Notes: a model not told the origin generated them from the sequence alone. Positions 7,402 through 14,530 are shown, counted from the first letter of the stretch. The stretch is 18,055 bases of DNA from Aminivibrio sp. (GCA_018057035.1 JAGPEN010000008.1:1-18055), one strand, 5' to 3'. Made by a program: numbers and translations.

Positions 7402-9414
7402 TTATTCGACAGGCTCTTTCTTTATTGAAACGTAACTTGTGTTGTAGGTCAGAGGAGAGAAGATCCTTCCTCCCCCTGTGTAGAACTTGCTGAAGAACTC
7501 GACGTACTGAAGCCTCAGGGAGTGGACGAAGGCACCGAGTACATTCACCGCAATGCTGAATATATGCCCCCCGACAATAAGCAGAAGAGCAATGATCCAT
7601 CCGATGAACGGGATGTCTCCGGCAAGGCCCGCAAGCATGTTGATGATCACTCCGACTGCTGACGTGGCCAGCCCGAGAGCGAGAAGCCTGCTGTAGCTGA
7701 GGACGTCACCGAGGTATGAGGTGACTCCGTAGAGGCTTAAGAGACCGGAGACGGCTTTTGAAAGGAATCCTGTCTTTTCTCTGCCCTGGGTGGCAAGCAG
7801 GATGACCGCCCCGGTTATTGTGAGCGTCTTGGCCAGAGATTCAGAGCCGGAGGGCAAAAAACCGGCGGCGCAGCCTCCCCAGAGAAGCAGGCCGACAAGA
7901 AAGACTATCCATCCACCGGTATCGGCGAAAGCTCCCATGTAATTCTTTTTTCTCAGGGCATCGTAGAAAGCGATTCCAAGTCCGAAAAGAAGCTGCACAA
8001 CTCCGAGAGCGAGGGAAAGACCAAGGAATGTCATGGGATCTTCCATCGGATTGATGATAACAAGAGCGTTTTTCAGGGGGCGGAGAAAAGAGAAAATACT
8101 GTAGGCATCCAAGAGATCTCCGAACCAGCTGCCTGTGAGCGCACCTACGACAACCGTGGAAACTCCGGAAAGGACGAAGAGATTGAAGAAACCCCTGAAA
8201 CTGGTGGGCATTCTCTTGAATTTTCTGAGAAACCAGACAAAAAATCCGATCATGATCAGGCCATACCCGGCATCTCCAAGGCACATCCCGAAGAAAATGA
8301 AGAAAAACGGCGCAAGGAGGGGCGTCGGATCTATCTCTCCGTATTTGGGAGCTCCGTACAGCCGGGTGAGGTTTTCAAAGGGGAGACACCATGGCGGGTT
8401 GACAATGAAGGACGGGACGTTCTCATCGGGCCCCGGCTCAGAAAGAACGAGCTCGATCGATGAGTCATAGGCGGAAAGGGCCTTTTTTACTTCGGGAAGA
8501 GCCGAATCCGGGATCCATCCCCGGAGCATGACCACCTGATCTGTGGCGTTTCCAGAGACCAGCGCGCTGTACCTGTCGCGAAGCACTGAATAATAGTCGC
8601 TTAGGGCACGCACGGTTGGAACCCACAAGGCGGCAGCCTCTTCGGCTTTCTTCAGGATTTCTTTCTCCTCCGCCGCGAGGGCGATCCTTCTTTTTCCCAG
8701 GAGGGCAATTTCTTCGGAAACGCTGGATTGAAGCGCAGGCGGAATTTCTATTCGGTTGAAGGAATGCCGGGCGTTGAGCTCGGATGCTTTCTGGGAAACG
8801 GCTTCTTCAAAAAAGAGAGCCACGGTGCGCTCTTTTTCTTTCTCCGTTCCCGGAGCGACATAGACTTCCCCCATTGTGCCAAGAAGAGACTCCGCTCCCC
8901 TTTTCCAGGGTTCCACCTGCTCGACGGGCATGGTACCAAGAATGCCCCTTACGTGTTCTGTCCCTGTGGAAAGCAGTTCGAGGGGATAAGGAAAATTCTT
9001 CAACGAGAGAAGGAGAATTTCCGTTGAATCAATCTGCGAAGACTCGGAACGGATTTCCATGAGTCTCCGCTCGAGCTTTCGAATATTCTCGGCGAGAGCA
9101 GGAATGTCTGTCCGGGAATCAAGATCCCTGGTCTGCTGGAGTGAAAAAACTTCTTTCTCTCCCATGGTCCGTGCCATTCCGGAAATGGAATCGACAAAAT
9201 GCGGTTCCAGGAAACGGAGAAGAAACCGTGTTTCACCAAGGAGAAAATCCACCCTGGAAAAATCTGAATGGGTAAGGACCGGTCCTTCCGATTCATCATC
9301 CGAACTGAAGGGGATTACCTCGTACGATCCGGTATTCTGAAGGGCAGACAAAACCCCATCCACGTCGGATTTGTGGATGTAGAACTCGGCTTTTGCAATT
9401 TTAGCCACGGCCAT
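7402..9414 (-). CDS. ntpI: V/A-type ATPase subunit I (membrane stator, a-like)
   Basis: Membrane stator subunit that forms the ion half-channels beside the rotor ring. Residues 1 to about 340 form the cytoplasmic domain with long charged helices that bind the peripheral stalks. Residues about 365-645 hold roughly seven or eight transmembrane helices. Two arginines typical of the channel face are visible: Arg576 in YSRLLALGLA and Arg634 in HSLRLQYVEFFSKFY. The family signature near FGMCLGDAGYGL (residues 375-386) is also present. The 670-residue length is normal. The ATG at 9414 overlaps the stalk gene upstream by 14 bases and follows GAGGTGA, so the two are probably translationally coupled. 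Confidence 0.95.
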   Translation of the reverse strand: MAVAKIAKAEFYIHKSDVDGVLSALQNTGSYEVIPFSSDDESEGPVLTHSDFSRVDFLLGETRFLLRFLEPHFVDSISGMARTMGEKEVFSLQQTRDLDSRTDIPALAENIRKLERRLMEIRSESSQIDSTEILLLSLKNFPYPLELLSTGTEHVRGILGTMPVEQVEPWKRGAESLLGTMGEVYVAPGTEKEKERTVALFFEEAVSQKASELNARHSFNRIEIPPALQSSVSEEIALLGKRRIALAAEEKEILKKAEEAAALWVPTVRALSDYYSVLRDRYSALVSGNATDQVVMLRGWIPDSALPEVKKALSAYDSSIELVLSEPGPDENVPSFIVNPPWCLPFENLTRLYGAPKYGEIDPTPLLAPFFFIFFGMCLGDAGYGLIMIGFFVWFLRKFKRMPTSFRGFFNLFVLSGVSTVVVGALTGSWFGDLLDAYSIFSFLRPLKNALVIINPMEDPMTFLGLSLALGVVQLLFGLGIAFYDALRKKNYMGAFADTGGWIVFLVGLLLWGGCAAGFLPSGSESLAKTLTITGAVILLATQGREKTGFLSKAVSGLLSLYGVTSYLGDVLSYSRLLALGLATSAVGVIINMLAGLAGDIPFIGWIIALLLIVGGHIFSIAVNVLGAFVHSLRLQYVEFFSKFYTGGGRIFSPLTYNTSYVSIKKEPVE

Positions 9415-9727
9415 ATCGAGAAATCACCTCTTCCGCAATCCATTTCGCCGTGCTCGGGATTTCTTTTCCGAACTGCTGAGCGAGGCTTTCCGCGTTTTTT
9501 CTTCCGGTTTCAACGGTCTTTTGCGCTTTTTCTTCGGCTTCCTTTTCAACGGAGGAAATTTTATCCTTGTACTGGCGGAAGGCCTTCTGCTTGGCTTCCT
9601 TCACCCTGCGTTCGGATTCGTTTTTCGCTTCGTTGACCATTCGGGCAGCGTCGTTCTTCGCTTCCTTGACCGTCTCCCTGGAACGAGACTCGACTACCTT
9701 GATCTCCTCAGCCAGATTTACTGCCAT
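9401..9727 (-). CDS. ntpF: V/A-type ATPase peripheral stalk subunit H/G
   Basis: Small stator subunit (called H or G; NtpF in Enterococcus) that forms the peripheral-stalk coiled coil with subunit E. It is a 108-residue protein that is almost entirely a charged helix rich in Lys, Glu, Ala and Arg with regular hydrophobic spacing (about residues 10-85), followed by a short C-terminal segment ending in VISRYGRG. Identity comes from composition and from its place as first gene ahead of subunit I, since this family has little fixed sequence. The ATG at 9727 is preferred. The longer frame opens at a GTG (9736) that lies inside the ribosome site AAAGGGGGTGG (9733-9743). This is the first gene of the operon. 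Confidence 0.88.
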   Translation of the reverse strand: MAVNLAEEIKVVESRSRETVKEAKNDAARMVNEAKNESERRVKEAKQKAFRQYKDKISSVEKEAEEKAQKTVETGRKNAESLAQQFGKEIPSTAKWIAEEVISRYGRG

Positions 9728-9732
9728 ACATT

Positions 9733-9743
9733 CCACCCCCTTT
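9733..9743 (-). promoter_or_regulatory. Shine-Dalgarno sequence that fixes the stalk-subunit start
   Basis: AAAGGGGGTGG on the minus strand lies 8 bases (from GGGGG) before the ATG at 9727. The GTG inside it opens the longest frame but is better read as part of the ribosome site. Confidence 0.7.
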
Positions 9744-9761
9744 CGAAAAAAAGTTTGTTCG

Positions 9762-9780
9762 ATGTTGAAAGTCTCAACAT
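9762..9780 (-). repeat. Short inverted repeat in the ATPase operon leader
   Basis: A perfect 7-bp inverted repeat, ATGTTGA and TCAACAT, with a 5-base loop. It starts about seven bases inside the predicted mRNA 5' end. It could be a 5' stabilising hairpin or an operator just downstream of the promoter; the sequence does not decide. Confidence 0.5.
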
Positions 9781-9793
9781 AAAAACATAGAGT

Positions 9794-9822
9794 ATTTTAT
9801 TACTACATAAAATTCGTGTCAA
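9794..9822 (-). promoter_or_regulatory. Promoter of the V-ATPase operon
   Basis: On the minus strand a perfect -35 TTGACA (9817-9822) and a -10 TAAAAT (9794-9799) are separated by 17 bp. Transcription would start near 9787 and leave a leader of about 60 bases before ntpF. The flanking DNA (9744-9914) is AT-rich and holds no gene. Confidence 0.85.
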
Positions 9823-9914
9823 ACTTAACAATATGTCCAGAGCATAGAGGAATTATCGAAAAATTAACATTCTGATTTGCGAAACATAGCCATGGGGGAA
9901 AAAAGGAAAAAAAT

Positions 9915-9990
9915 TGGAGCGGACAACGGGATTCGAACCCGCGACCCTTAGCTTGGGAAGCTAATGCTCTACCAGCTGAGCTATGTCCGC
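9915..9990 (-). tRNA. tRNA-Gly (anticodon CCC)
   Basis: A 76-base cloverleaf with encoded CCA. The acceptor stem is GCGGACA with TGTCCGC, the D arm is GCTC/GAGC, and the anticodon stem TTAGC/GCTAA holds the loop TTCCCAA, giving anticodon CCC (reads GGG). The T arm carries TTCGAAT. The discriminator base is U, as expected for bacterial tRNA-Gly. It has its own promoter. Downstream it is followed by two T-runs without a hairpin, so its 3' end is probably made by processing or weak termination. Confidence 0.97.
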
Positions 9991-10010
9991 TCTCTTGTCA
10001 GACGAAGGAT

Positions 10011-10039
10011 ATTATATCCGTCTCTTTTTCTTTTGGCAA
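10011..10039 (-). promoter_or_regulatory. Promoter of tRNA-Gly
   Basis: On the minus strand -35 TTGCCA (10034-10039) and a perfect -10 TATAAT (10011-10016) are separated by 17 bp. Transcription would start just upstream of the tRNA. The -10 lies inside a perfect palindrome, GGATAT-A-ATATCC on the minus strand (10007-10019). Confidence 0.82.
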
Positions 10040-10123
10040 TACTGATGTACCGTTTTGCTTCCTGTGCCCAGCACGTTCGAGAAAATTGGAGTGCTTCGCA
10101 AATAATAGAATGACATTCCCCCG

Positions 10124-10162
10124 ATACCGTTCCTCACCAGAGGAAAAATTCGAGGAAGGTAT
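10124..10162 (-). other. Candidate hairpin downstream of rlmD
   Basis: Just after the rlmD stop, ATACCTTCCTC can pair with GAGGAACGGTAT with one bulged base. A competing smaller hairpin, TTCCTC-TGGT-GAGGAA, uses a second copy of TTCCTC. No T-run follows, so this is not a standard intrinsic terminator. Bases 10040-10123 show nothing I can name. Confidence 0.3.
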
Positions 10163-10164
10163 GG

Positions 10165-11535
10165 CTACCTGGACCCGAACCGAACAGCCGTTTCAACGTG
10201 AACAGTGTGAGGAAACATGTCAAAACACTTTATTTCCTGGGGAAAATATCCTCCTTCCAGGAGGATAGCCCCGTCCCGTGCGAGGGTTGCAGGATTGCAG
10301 GAAATATAGACGATGTCCCTTGGGGCAATGGTCAGAATGGAATGGAGCGCCTCCCGGCTGCACCCAGTCCTGGGGGGATCGACAACTACAGTATCGAAAT
10401 CTGCCCCAAGGGAACGGATGTTGTCTTCAACCGGCCCAGGAAGGATTCGTATCTTTCCGGACAAGCCATTGACTTCAACGTTTTCTCTCATTCTCTCCAC
10501 TGACGGCAGCCACTCCTCCACGGCCGTTACCGAAGAGGCGTCCCTCGCAAGGAAACAGGAAAGGGTGCCGATTCCGCTGTAGAGTTCGAGCACTTTCCCC
10601 GTACCTCCGGCTCCGGCCATGTGCGCTGCGGTTTCGTAGAGCCTTGCGGCCTGTTCGGAATTGACCTGAAAGAAGGCGGTCGAATCGTACCTGAACCTGA
10701 AAGGATGGAGTTCTTCCTCTATCAGTCCGTCGCCGAAAAGCGTTTCAGTCGTTTCTCCGACGATGACGTTACTCCGTGAGAAATTGTAGTTCAATGTTAC
10801 GGTCCGAAGGTTCGGGCATTGGGATCTGAGAAGGGGAACGAGCCGCTGTTCGGCGCGCTCCTTTTCGGATCTTGAGAGCTTTCGCGCTGCGACGAGCGAG
10901 AGAAGGACGTCTCCTGTGCCGGTGCCGCATCTCAGAATTAAATGGCGGAACAGACCCTTTCCGTTCTTTTCGTCATAGGGGGGGAAACCGAGGCTTGAAA
11001 GAATGCCGGAAACCGTTCCCGGCAGATCACCTATTCCCCTTGAGAGAATGGGGCAGGAAGCGACAGGAACAATATCATGGCTTCTTCTCGCGTAATAGCC
11101 CGCTTCCGTTTTTCCTCCCGAGCCTCCTAGGGGAAGGGATCCTTTGTTCCTGTAATTTCTCTCCCTGGGGCTCGGCTCGCAGGATGAGATATCTGGAAAT
11201 GGACCCCGGTAAATTCTTTCAAAGGCATCCAGGACAATGTCCCTCTTCAACCGGCACTGGAGGGTATATTCGGCGTGCTGGAGCTGACATCCACCGCACC
11301 GTTCGTACAACGGACAAAAAGGAAGACTTCTGCCCGGGTGGGGAAAGAGTATTTCCTCCGTTTCCGCGATGGCGTACTCTCTTTTTTTTCTGACGATCCT
11401 TCCCCTGATTTCTTCTCCGGGGAGGGCACCGGGAACGAACACCACAAGCCCTTCGGAAGTGCGTGCTATACAGCTTCCGTCGCTGCTGAACTTTTCAGTG
11501 CGCAGCACAACCCTGTCACCCTGCTTCACTGCCAT
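10165..11535 (-). CDS. rlmD: 23S rRNA (uracil-5-)-methyltransferase, RlmD/TrmA family
   Basis: SAM-dependent RNA (uracil-C5)-methyltransferase of the RlmD (RumA)/TrmA family, probably acting on 23S rRNA. An N-terminal TRAM domain (about residues 1-60) precedes a [4Fe-4S] site with Cys74, Cys80, Cys83 and Cys161, the same pattern as E. coli RlmD. The methyltransferase domain has LELYSGIGTLS (316-326) for SAM, DPPRTGC (386-392), the catalytic Cys413 in SCNPATLARD, and the base Glu448 in HVETAV. The family is often RlmD, RlmCD or TrmFO-like in naming; which uridine is modified cannot be told. The ATG at 11535 (456 residues) is used. A GTG at 11529 has a better-spaced GGGGG. The longer TTG start at 11571 lies inside the upstream terminator and is rejected. 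Confidence 0.92.
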   Translation of the reverse strand: MAVKQGDRVVLRTEKFSSDGSCIARTSEGLVVFVPGALPGEEIRGRIVRKKREYAIAETEEILFPHPGRSLPFCPLYERCGGCQLQHAEYTLQCRLKRDIVLDAFERIYRGPFPDISSCEPSPRERNYRNKGSLPLGGSGGKTEAGYYARRSHDIVPVASCPILSRGIGDLPGTVSGILSSLGFPPYDEKNGKGLFRHLILRCGTGTGDVLLSLVAARKLSRSEKERAEQRLVPLLRSQCPNLRTVTLNYNFSRSNVIVGETTETLFGDGLIEEELHPFRFRYDSTAFFQVNSEQAARLYETAAHMAGAGGTGKVLELYSGIGTLSCFLARDASSVTAVEEWLPSVERMRENVEVNGLSGKIRILPGPVEDNIRSLGADFDTVVVDPPRTGCSREALHSILTIAPRDIVYISCNPATLARDGAILLEGGYFPQEIKCFDMFPHTVHVETAVRFGSR

Positions 11536-11555
11536 GCCCCCAATCCCGTGTACCG

Positions 11556-11596
11556 AAAAAACAGAAGGCAAAGGTCATTGAATGACCCTTGCCTTC
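11556..11596 (-). terminator. Intrinsic terminator of the kor operon
   Basis: A 15-bp stem with one mismatch (11564-11578 with 11582-11596) and a 3-base loop is followed on the minus strand by CTG and six T residues (11556-11561). It begins 28 bases after the korC stop and ends only 20 bases before the rlmD start. Confidence 0.85.
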
Positions 11597-11624
11597 CTCT
11601 TTTCGGAAGATGTTCCTGTGAATT

Positions 11625-12188
11625 TTACAGGTGAACGCTGTTTTTGAAAAGAAGGTATCCTTCGTCGAAAGCCTGGGAGTTGAGCTGTTTCGTTCCTTCA
11701 GGCACTTTGCCGAGAATCGCCTTCTTGATCGACTCGGGCTTTACGATCTTCTCGAGTTCAAGAACCCTGGCGACCGCTCCGAGAGCGACCATGTTCGTGA
11801 CCAGTTCTTTGCCCAACTTTTCACGGGCGGTCCGCACTATGGGAAGGTAATATACGTTGGCGTCCACCTGGGGAAAGCTGGTAACGAAGAAATCATCATA
11901 AATGATCCTTCCCCCCGGAAGGGTATCTCCGGCGTATTCCTCCGCCGCCTGCTGGGTCAGGATGACCTGCAGATTCGGCTTGATCGCCTTGGGGTAATCG
12001 ATGGGATCTGTAGAGACGATCACCTCGGCCTTGGACTTTCCACCCCGGGCTTCCGGTCCGTAGGACTGGGACTGGACTACATGGAGCCCGTCCTCAAAAA
12101 CGGACGCCGCCTCTCCGGTGATGACTGCGGCAAGGATTACGCCCTGCCCGCCGGAACCCGCAAATCGGATTTCATATCTTCCTGCCAT
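11625..12188 (-). CDS. korC: 2-oxoacid:ferredoxin oxidoreductase, gamma subunit
   Basis: Gamma subunit of the four-subunit 2-oxoacid:ferredoxin oxidoreductase, here called KorC. The family signature FAGSGGQGV is at residues 9-17, followed by the SYGPEARGG segment (42-50), also typical. The 187-residue length is normal. In this enzyme family the gamma domain contributes to coenzyme A binding. The ATG at 12188 follows TAAGGGGGAAG and lies one base after the korB stop. It is the last gene of the operon, ahead of the terminator at 11556-11596. Confidence 0.93.
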   Translation of the reverse strand: MAGRYEIRFAGSGGQGVILAAVITGEAASVFEDGLHVVQSQSYGPEARGGKSKAEVIVSTDPIDYPKAIKPNLQVILTQQAAEEYAGDTLPGGRIIYDDFFVTSFPQVDANVYYLPIVRTAREKLGKELVTNMVALGAVARVLELEKIVKPESIKKAILGKVPEGTKQLNSQAFDEGYLLFKNSVHL

Positions 12189-12189
12189 T

Positions 12190-13008
12190 TCACTTCCCCC
12201 TTACGTTTTCGATCAAGGCGAGGTACTGGTCCGTGTATTCGGGGATATCCCTGTTGACAAATTCTCCGGTGACGATCTTTCCGGCGAGCTCCTCCGGGGA
12301 CATGTCTTTCGCCTTAGCGAGGGGAACGGAGTTGTTCTTGAAGTAGTTGACGTTGTCGATGGGGGTTCTCCGGTTGTTTTTCCTTCCGAACGTGGTATGG
12401 CAGTGGGTCAGTATTTCCACCACTGAGAATCCCTTCTTCTGGATTCCGTTCAGGATGAACTGTTCTGCCTGCTTGGGGTTGGCAATGGTGGAACGGGCCA
12501 CGTACGCCGCACCTGCACCCTCTGCGAGCTTGCAGATGTCGAAGGAAGGATCGATGGCGCCGTAGGGTGTGGTGGTCGCCATGCTTCCTGCGGGCGTGGT
12601 GGGAGAAGCCTGGCCGCCCGTCATCCCGTAGATATTGTTGTTCATGACGATGGCCGTGATGTCGATGTTCCGCCTGCAGGCGTGTATGAAGTGGTTGCCC
12701 CCGATGGCGGTGCAGTCTCCGTCGCCCATGACGTCAATCACGGTAAGTTCCGGCTTGGCGAGCTTGATACCTGTGGCGAATCCGAGGGATCTCCCGTGGG
12801 TGGTGTGGACCGTGCATGCGTCGATATAGCCTGCCATGCGGCTCGAACAACCGATGCCGGAGGCAATGACCGTCTGGCTTTTCTTTTTCTTGAGGGTGAC
12901 AAGAGCTCTGAGGAGAGCATGCATGATTATGCCGTGCCCGCATCCGGGGCACCAGATATGGGGGAAAAACCGTGTGCGCAGCCAGCTGAACACTTCCTGA
13001 TTAGGCAT
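12190..13008 (-). CDS. korB: 2-oxoacid:ferredoxin oxidoreductase, beta subunit (thiamine diphosphate-binding)
   Basis: Beta subunit, which binds thiamine diphosphate and a [4Fe-4S] cluster. The diphosphate/Mg motif starts with GDGD (residues 95-98) and ends with NNN (123-125), the classic GDG to NN spacing. Four cysteines, Cys20 and Cys23 (WCPGCGHG), Cys54 (GCSS) and Cys203 (THCH), match the cluster ligands known in this family. At 272 residues it is a normal length. The ATG at 13008 follows GAGGAGGTGG and lies two bases after the korA stop. Together with alpha it makes the active site that decarboxylates the 2-oxoacid and passes electrons to ferredoxin. Confidence 0.95.
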   Translation of the reverse strand: MPNQEVFSWLRTRFFPHIWCPGCGHGIIMHALLRALVTLKKKKSQTVIASGIGCSSRMAGYIDACTVHTTHGRSLGFATGIKLAKPELTVIDVMGDGDCTAIGGNHFIHACRRNIDITAIVMNNNIYGMTGGQASPTTPAGSMATTTPYGAIDPSFDICKLAEGAGAAYVARSTIANPKQAEQFILNGIQKKGFSVVEILTHCHTTFGRKNNRRTPIDNVNYFKNNSVPLAKAKDMSPEELAGKIVTGEFVNRDIPEYTDQYLALIENVRGK

Positions 13009-13010
13009 AA

Positions 13011-14144
13011 TCAGGCCACCTCCTCAATGACAGCGAGAATTTCTTCAGGCTTGAAAAGTTCGCCGTTGACAAGGTTGTGGGCCACAACCTTTGCCTTACC
13101 GTGGACAGCTCGCTCGACTTCGAGAACCATCTGGCCGCAGTTCAGTTCGGGAACGATAATGGTTTTCACCTTGCGGGCGAGCTTTTCCAGTTCCTTGTCT
13201 GGGAAAGGCCACAGGGTGACTGGTCTGAAAAACCCGGCCTTTATGCCACGGTTTCTCGCCTCGTGAACTGCCCTCAGGCTTGAGCGGGCAACGCTGCCGT
13301 AGGCGAGAACGAGCACTTCCGCGTCGTCGACGGACACCGTTTCGTATTCGACGATGTCATCGCGGAAACGGTCGATTTTTCTCATGAGGCGTTTCATTTT
13401 TTTCTCGATTTCATCTGCGTTGTTCGTGGGGAATCCCCAGTCGTTATGAGTAAGGCCGGTAATATGCCACGTATAGCCGTCACCGAAGGATGCCATGCAG
13501 GGGAGGTCGTCTTTCGGATCCGGACGGTAGGGAACGAACTTTTCGGGAATATCTGTAGGACGCTTCCTTGAAACGAGCCTGGACGATTCAATTTTCGGCA
13601 CAACCACTTTTTCCCGCATGTGGCCGATAACTTCGTCGCTCATAATCAGAACGGGCTGCCGATATCTTTCCGCTGCGTTGAAAGCCTTGATGGCAATTTC
13701 ATAGCATTCCTGGACGGATGCGGGAGCGTAGCAGATAGTCCCGTGATCTCCGTGAATTCCCCAGCGGGCCTGCATGACATCCTGCTGGGCCGTCTTGGTG
13801 GGAAGGCCTGTGGAAGGGCCTCCGCGCATGACATCCACAACGACTATGGGAATCTCCGCCATGTAGGCGAAACCGAGGTTTTCCTGCTTGAGGGAAAAAC
13901 CCGGGCCGGAGGTCGCTGTCAGTGATTTCATGCCCGCAATGGAGCCCCCTATGGTGGCGGCTATTCCCGCAATTTCGTCCTCCATCTGAATGAATCTTCC
14001 GTTCAGCTTCGGGAGCTCTGCAGCCATGATTTCGGCAATTTCCGATGAAGGAGTAATGGGATATCCTCCGAAAAAGCGGCATCCGGCGGCGAGAGAACCG
14101 TAAGCTAACGCTTCGTTTCCTTGCCAGAAGGCGACATCAGGCAT
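13011..14144 (-). CDS. korA: 2-oxoacid:ferredoxin oxidoreductase, alpha subunit
   Basis: Alpha subunit, with the pyrimidine-binding half of the thiamine site. Typical motifs are YPITPSSE (residues 28-35), MEDE (54-57), TSGPGFSL (78-85) and RGGPSTGLPT (107-116). Length (377) and the C-terminal part, including FGDGYTWHITGLTH, resemble archaeal KorA, so 2-oxoglutarate is the likeliest substrate. The VorB (2-oxoisovalerate) group is closely similar and cannot be excluded from sequence reading alone. The ATG at 14144 overlaps the end of the ferredoxin gene by 8 bases and follows AAGGAGGAAG. The order ferredoxin, alpha, beta, gamma is the usual korDABC order. Confidence 0.92.
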   Translation of the reverse strand: MPDVAFWQGNEALAYGSLAAGCRFFGGYPITPSSEIAEIMAAELPKLNGRFIQMEDEIAGIAATIGGSIAGMKSLTATSGPGFSLKQENLGFAYMAEIPIVVVDVMRGGPSTGLPTKTAQQDVMQARWGIHGDHGTICYAPASVQECYEIAIKAFNAAERYRQPVLIMSDEVIGHMREKVVVPKIESSRLVSRKRPTDIPEKFVPYRPDPKDDLPCMASFGDGYTWHITGLTHNDWGFPTNNADEIEKKMKRLMRKIDRFRDDIVEYETVSVDDAEVLVLAYGSVARSSLRAVHEARNRGIKAGFFRPVTLWPFPDKELEKLARKVKTIIVPELNCGQMVLEVERAVHGKAKVVAHNLVNGELFKPEEILAVIEEVA

Positions 14145-14355
14145 CCTTCTCTTCCTCCTTCTCTTTCACGGTAATTGCCATATCGGGGCAGATGTTTTCG
14201 CACTGTCTGCAGCCGATGCAGTCTTCCTGACGGGCCGGGACAGACTTTCCACGCACTTCATCGAGCTCGAGCACTTTTTTCGGGCAAATGTGGATACACA
14301 AGGAGCACCCCTTACACCATGAGTTGTTCACCTGGACTTCGAACTTTTTCGGCAA
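14137..14355 (-). CDS. korD: 2x[4Fe-4S] ferredoxin subunit of the Kor complex
   Basis: Small ferredoxin-like delta subunit that takes electrons from the beta-subunit cluster. It has two C-x2-C-x2-C-x3-C motifs, Cys14-17-20-24 and Cys46-49-52-56, for two [4Fe-4S] clusters. A charged tail ends in EKEEEKDA. The start is taken as TTG at 14355 (72 residues). The frame also opens at GTG 14364, but that GTG is part of the ribosome site AGGAGGTGA (14361-14369), whose spacing fits the TTG. First gene of the operon; its stop overlaps korA. Confidence 0.9.
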   Translation of the reverse strand: MPKKFEVQVNNSWCKGCSLCIHICPKKVLELDEVRGKSVPARQEDCIGCRQCENICPDMAITVKEKEEEKDA

Positions 14356-14360
14356 AAAAG

Positions 14361-14369
14361 TCACCTCCT
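14361..14369 (-). promoter_or_regulatory. Shine-Dalgarno sequence that fixes the korD TTG start
   Basis: AGGAGGTGA on the minus strand is a near-perfect ribosome site. From its GGAGG there are 8 bases to the TTG at 14355, whereas the GTG inside it could not use it. Confidence 0.72.
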
Positions 14370-14436
14370 ACGGGATTGTCCAAACGGTTTAAAAAACAGC
14401 ACTGGGGGAAAACAGCAATCTTTTCCTATATGTGAA

Positions 14437-14465
14437 AGGATATCTTTTAGCTAACGGGAGTTCAA
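14437..14465 (-). promoter_or_regulatory. Candidate promoter of the kor operon
   Basis: On the minus strand -35 TTGAAC (14460-14465) and -10 TATCCT (14437-14442) are separated by 17 bp. This would give a leader of about 75 bases. An imperfect inverted repeat, ATCTTTTC and GAAAGGAT (14418-14441), overlaps the -10 and the start point and could be a leader hairpin or operator. Confidence 0.55.
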
Positions 14466-14480
14466 CCGCGAAAATGTATT

Positions 14481-14522
14481 TATCTTTTTTATCTCTATTT
14501 CTAAAAAGAGATAAAAAAGATA
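14481..14522. repeat. AT-rich 15-bp inverted repeat between tsaB and korD
   Basis: TATCTTTTTTATCTC (14481-14495) and GAGATAAAAAAGATA (14508-14522) form a perfect 15-bp inverted repeat around a 12-base spacer. It begins 8 bases after the tsaB stop and ends 15 bases before the candidate korD -35. It could end the tsaB transcript, although it is unusually AT-rich and lacks a clean T-run after the stem. Equally it could be a regulator binding site for korD. Confidence 0.7.
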
Positions 14523-14530
14523 GAAATGCG

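Noticed and set aside
9890..9914. Possible terminator after tRNA-Gly
   Set aside because: There are two T-runs on the minus strand but no stem-loop before them other than the tRNA itself.
10001..10034. Plus-strand terminator-like hairpin followed by a T-rich tract
   Set aside because: The stem is interrupted and no plus-strand gene lies upstream. The bases are better explained as the tRNA-Gly promoter on the other strand.
11631..12257. Plus-strand frame of 208 codons
   Set aside because: It is antisense to korC and the end of korB, with no motif or ribosome site of note.
12682..13266. Plus-strand frame of 194 codons
   Set aside because: It is antisense to korB and korA, with no plausible domain.
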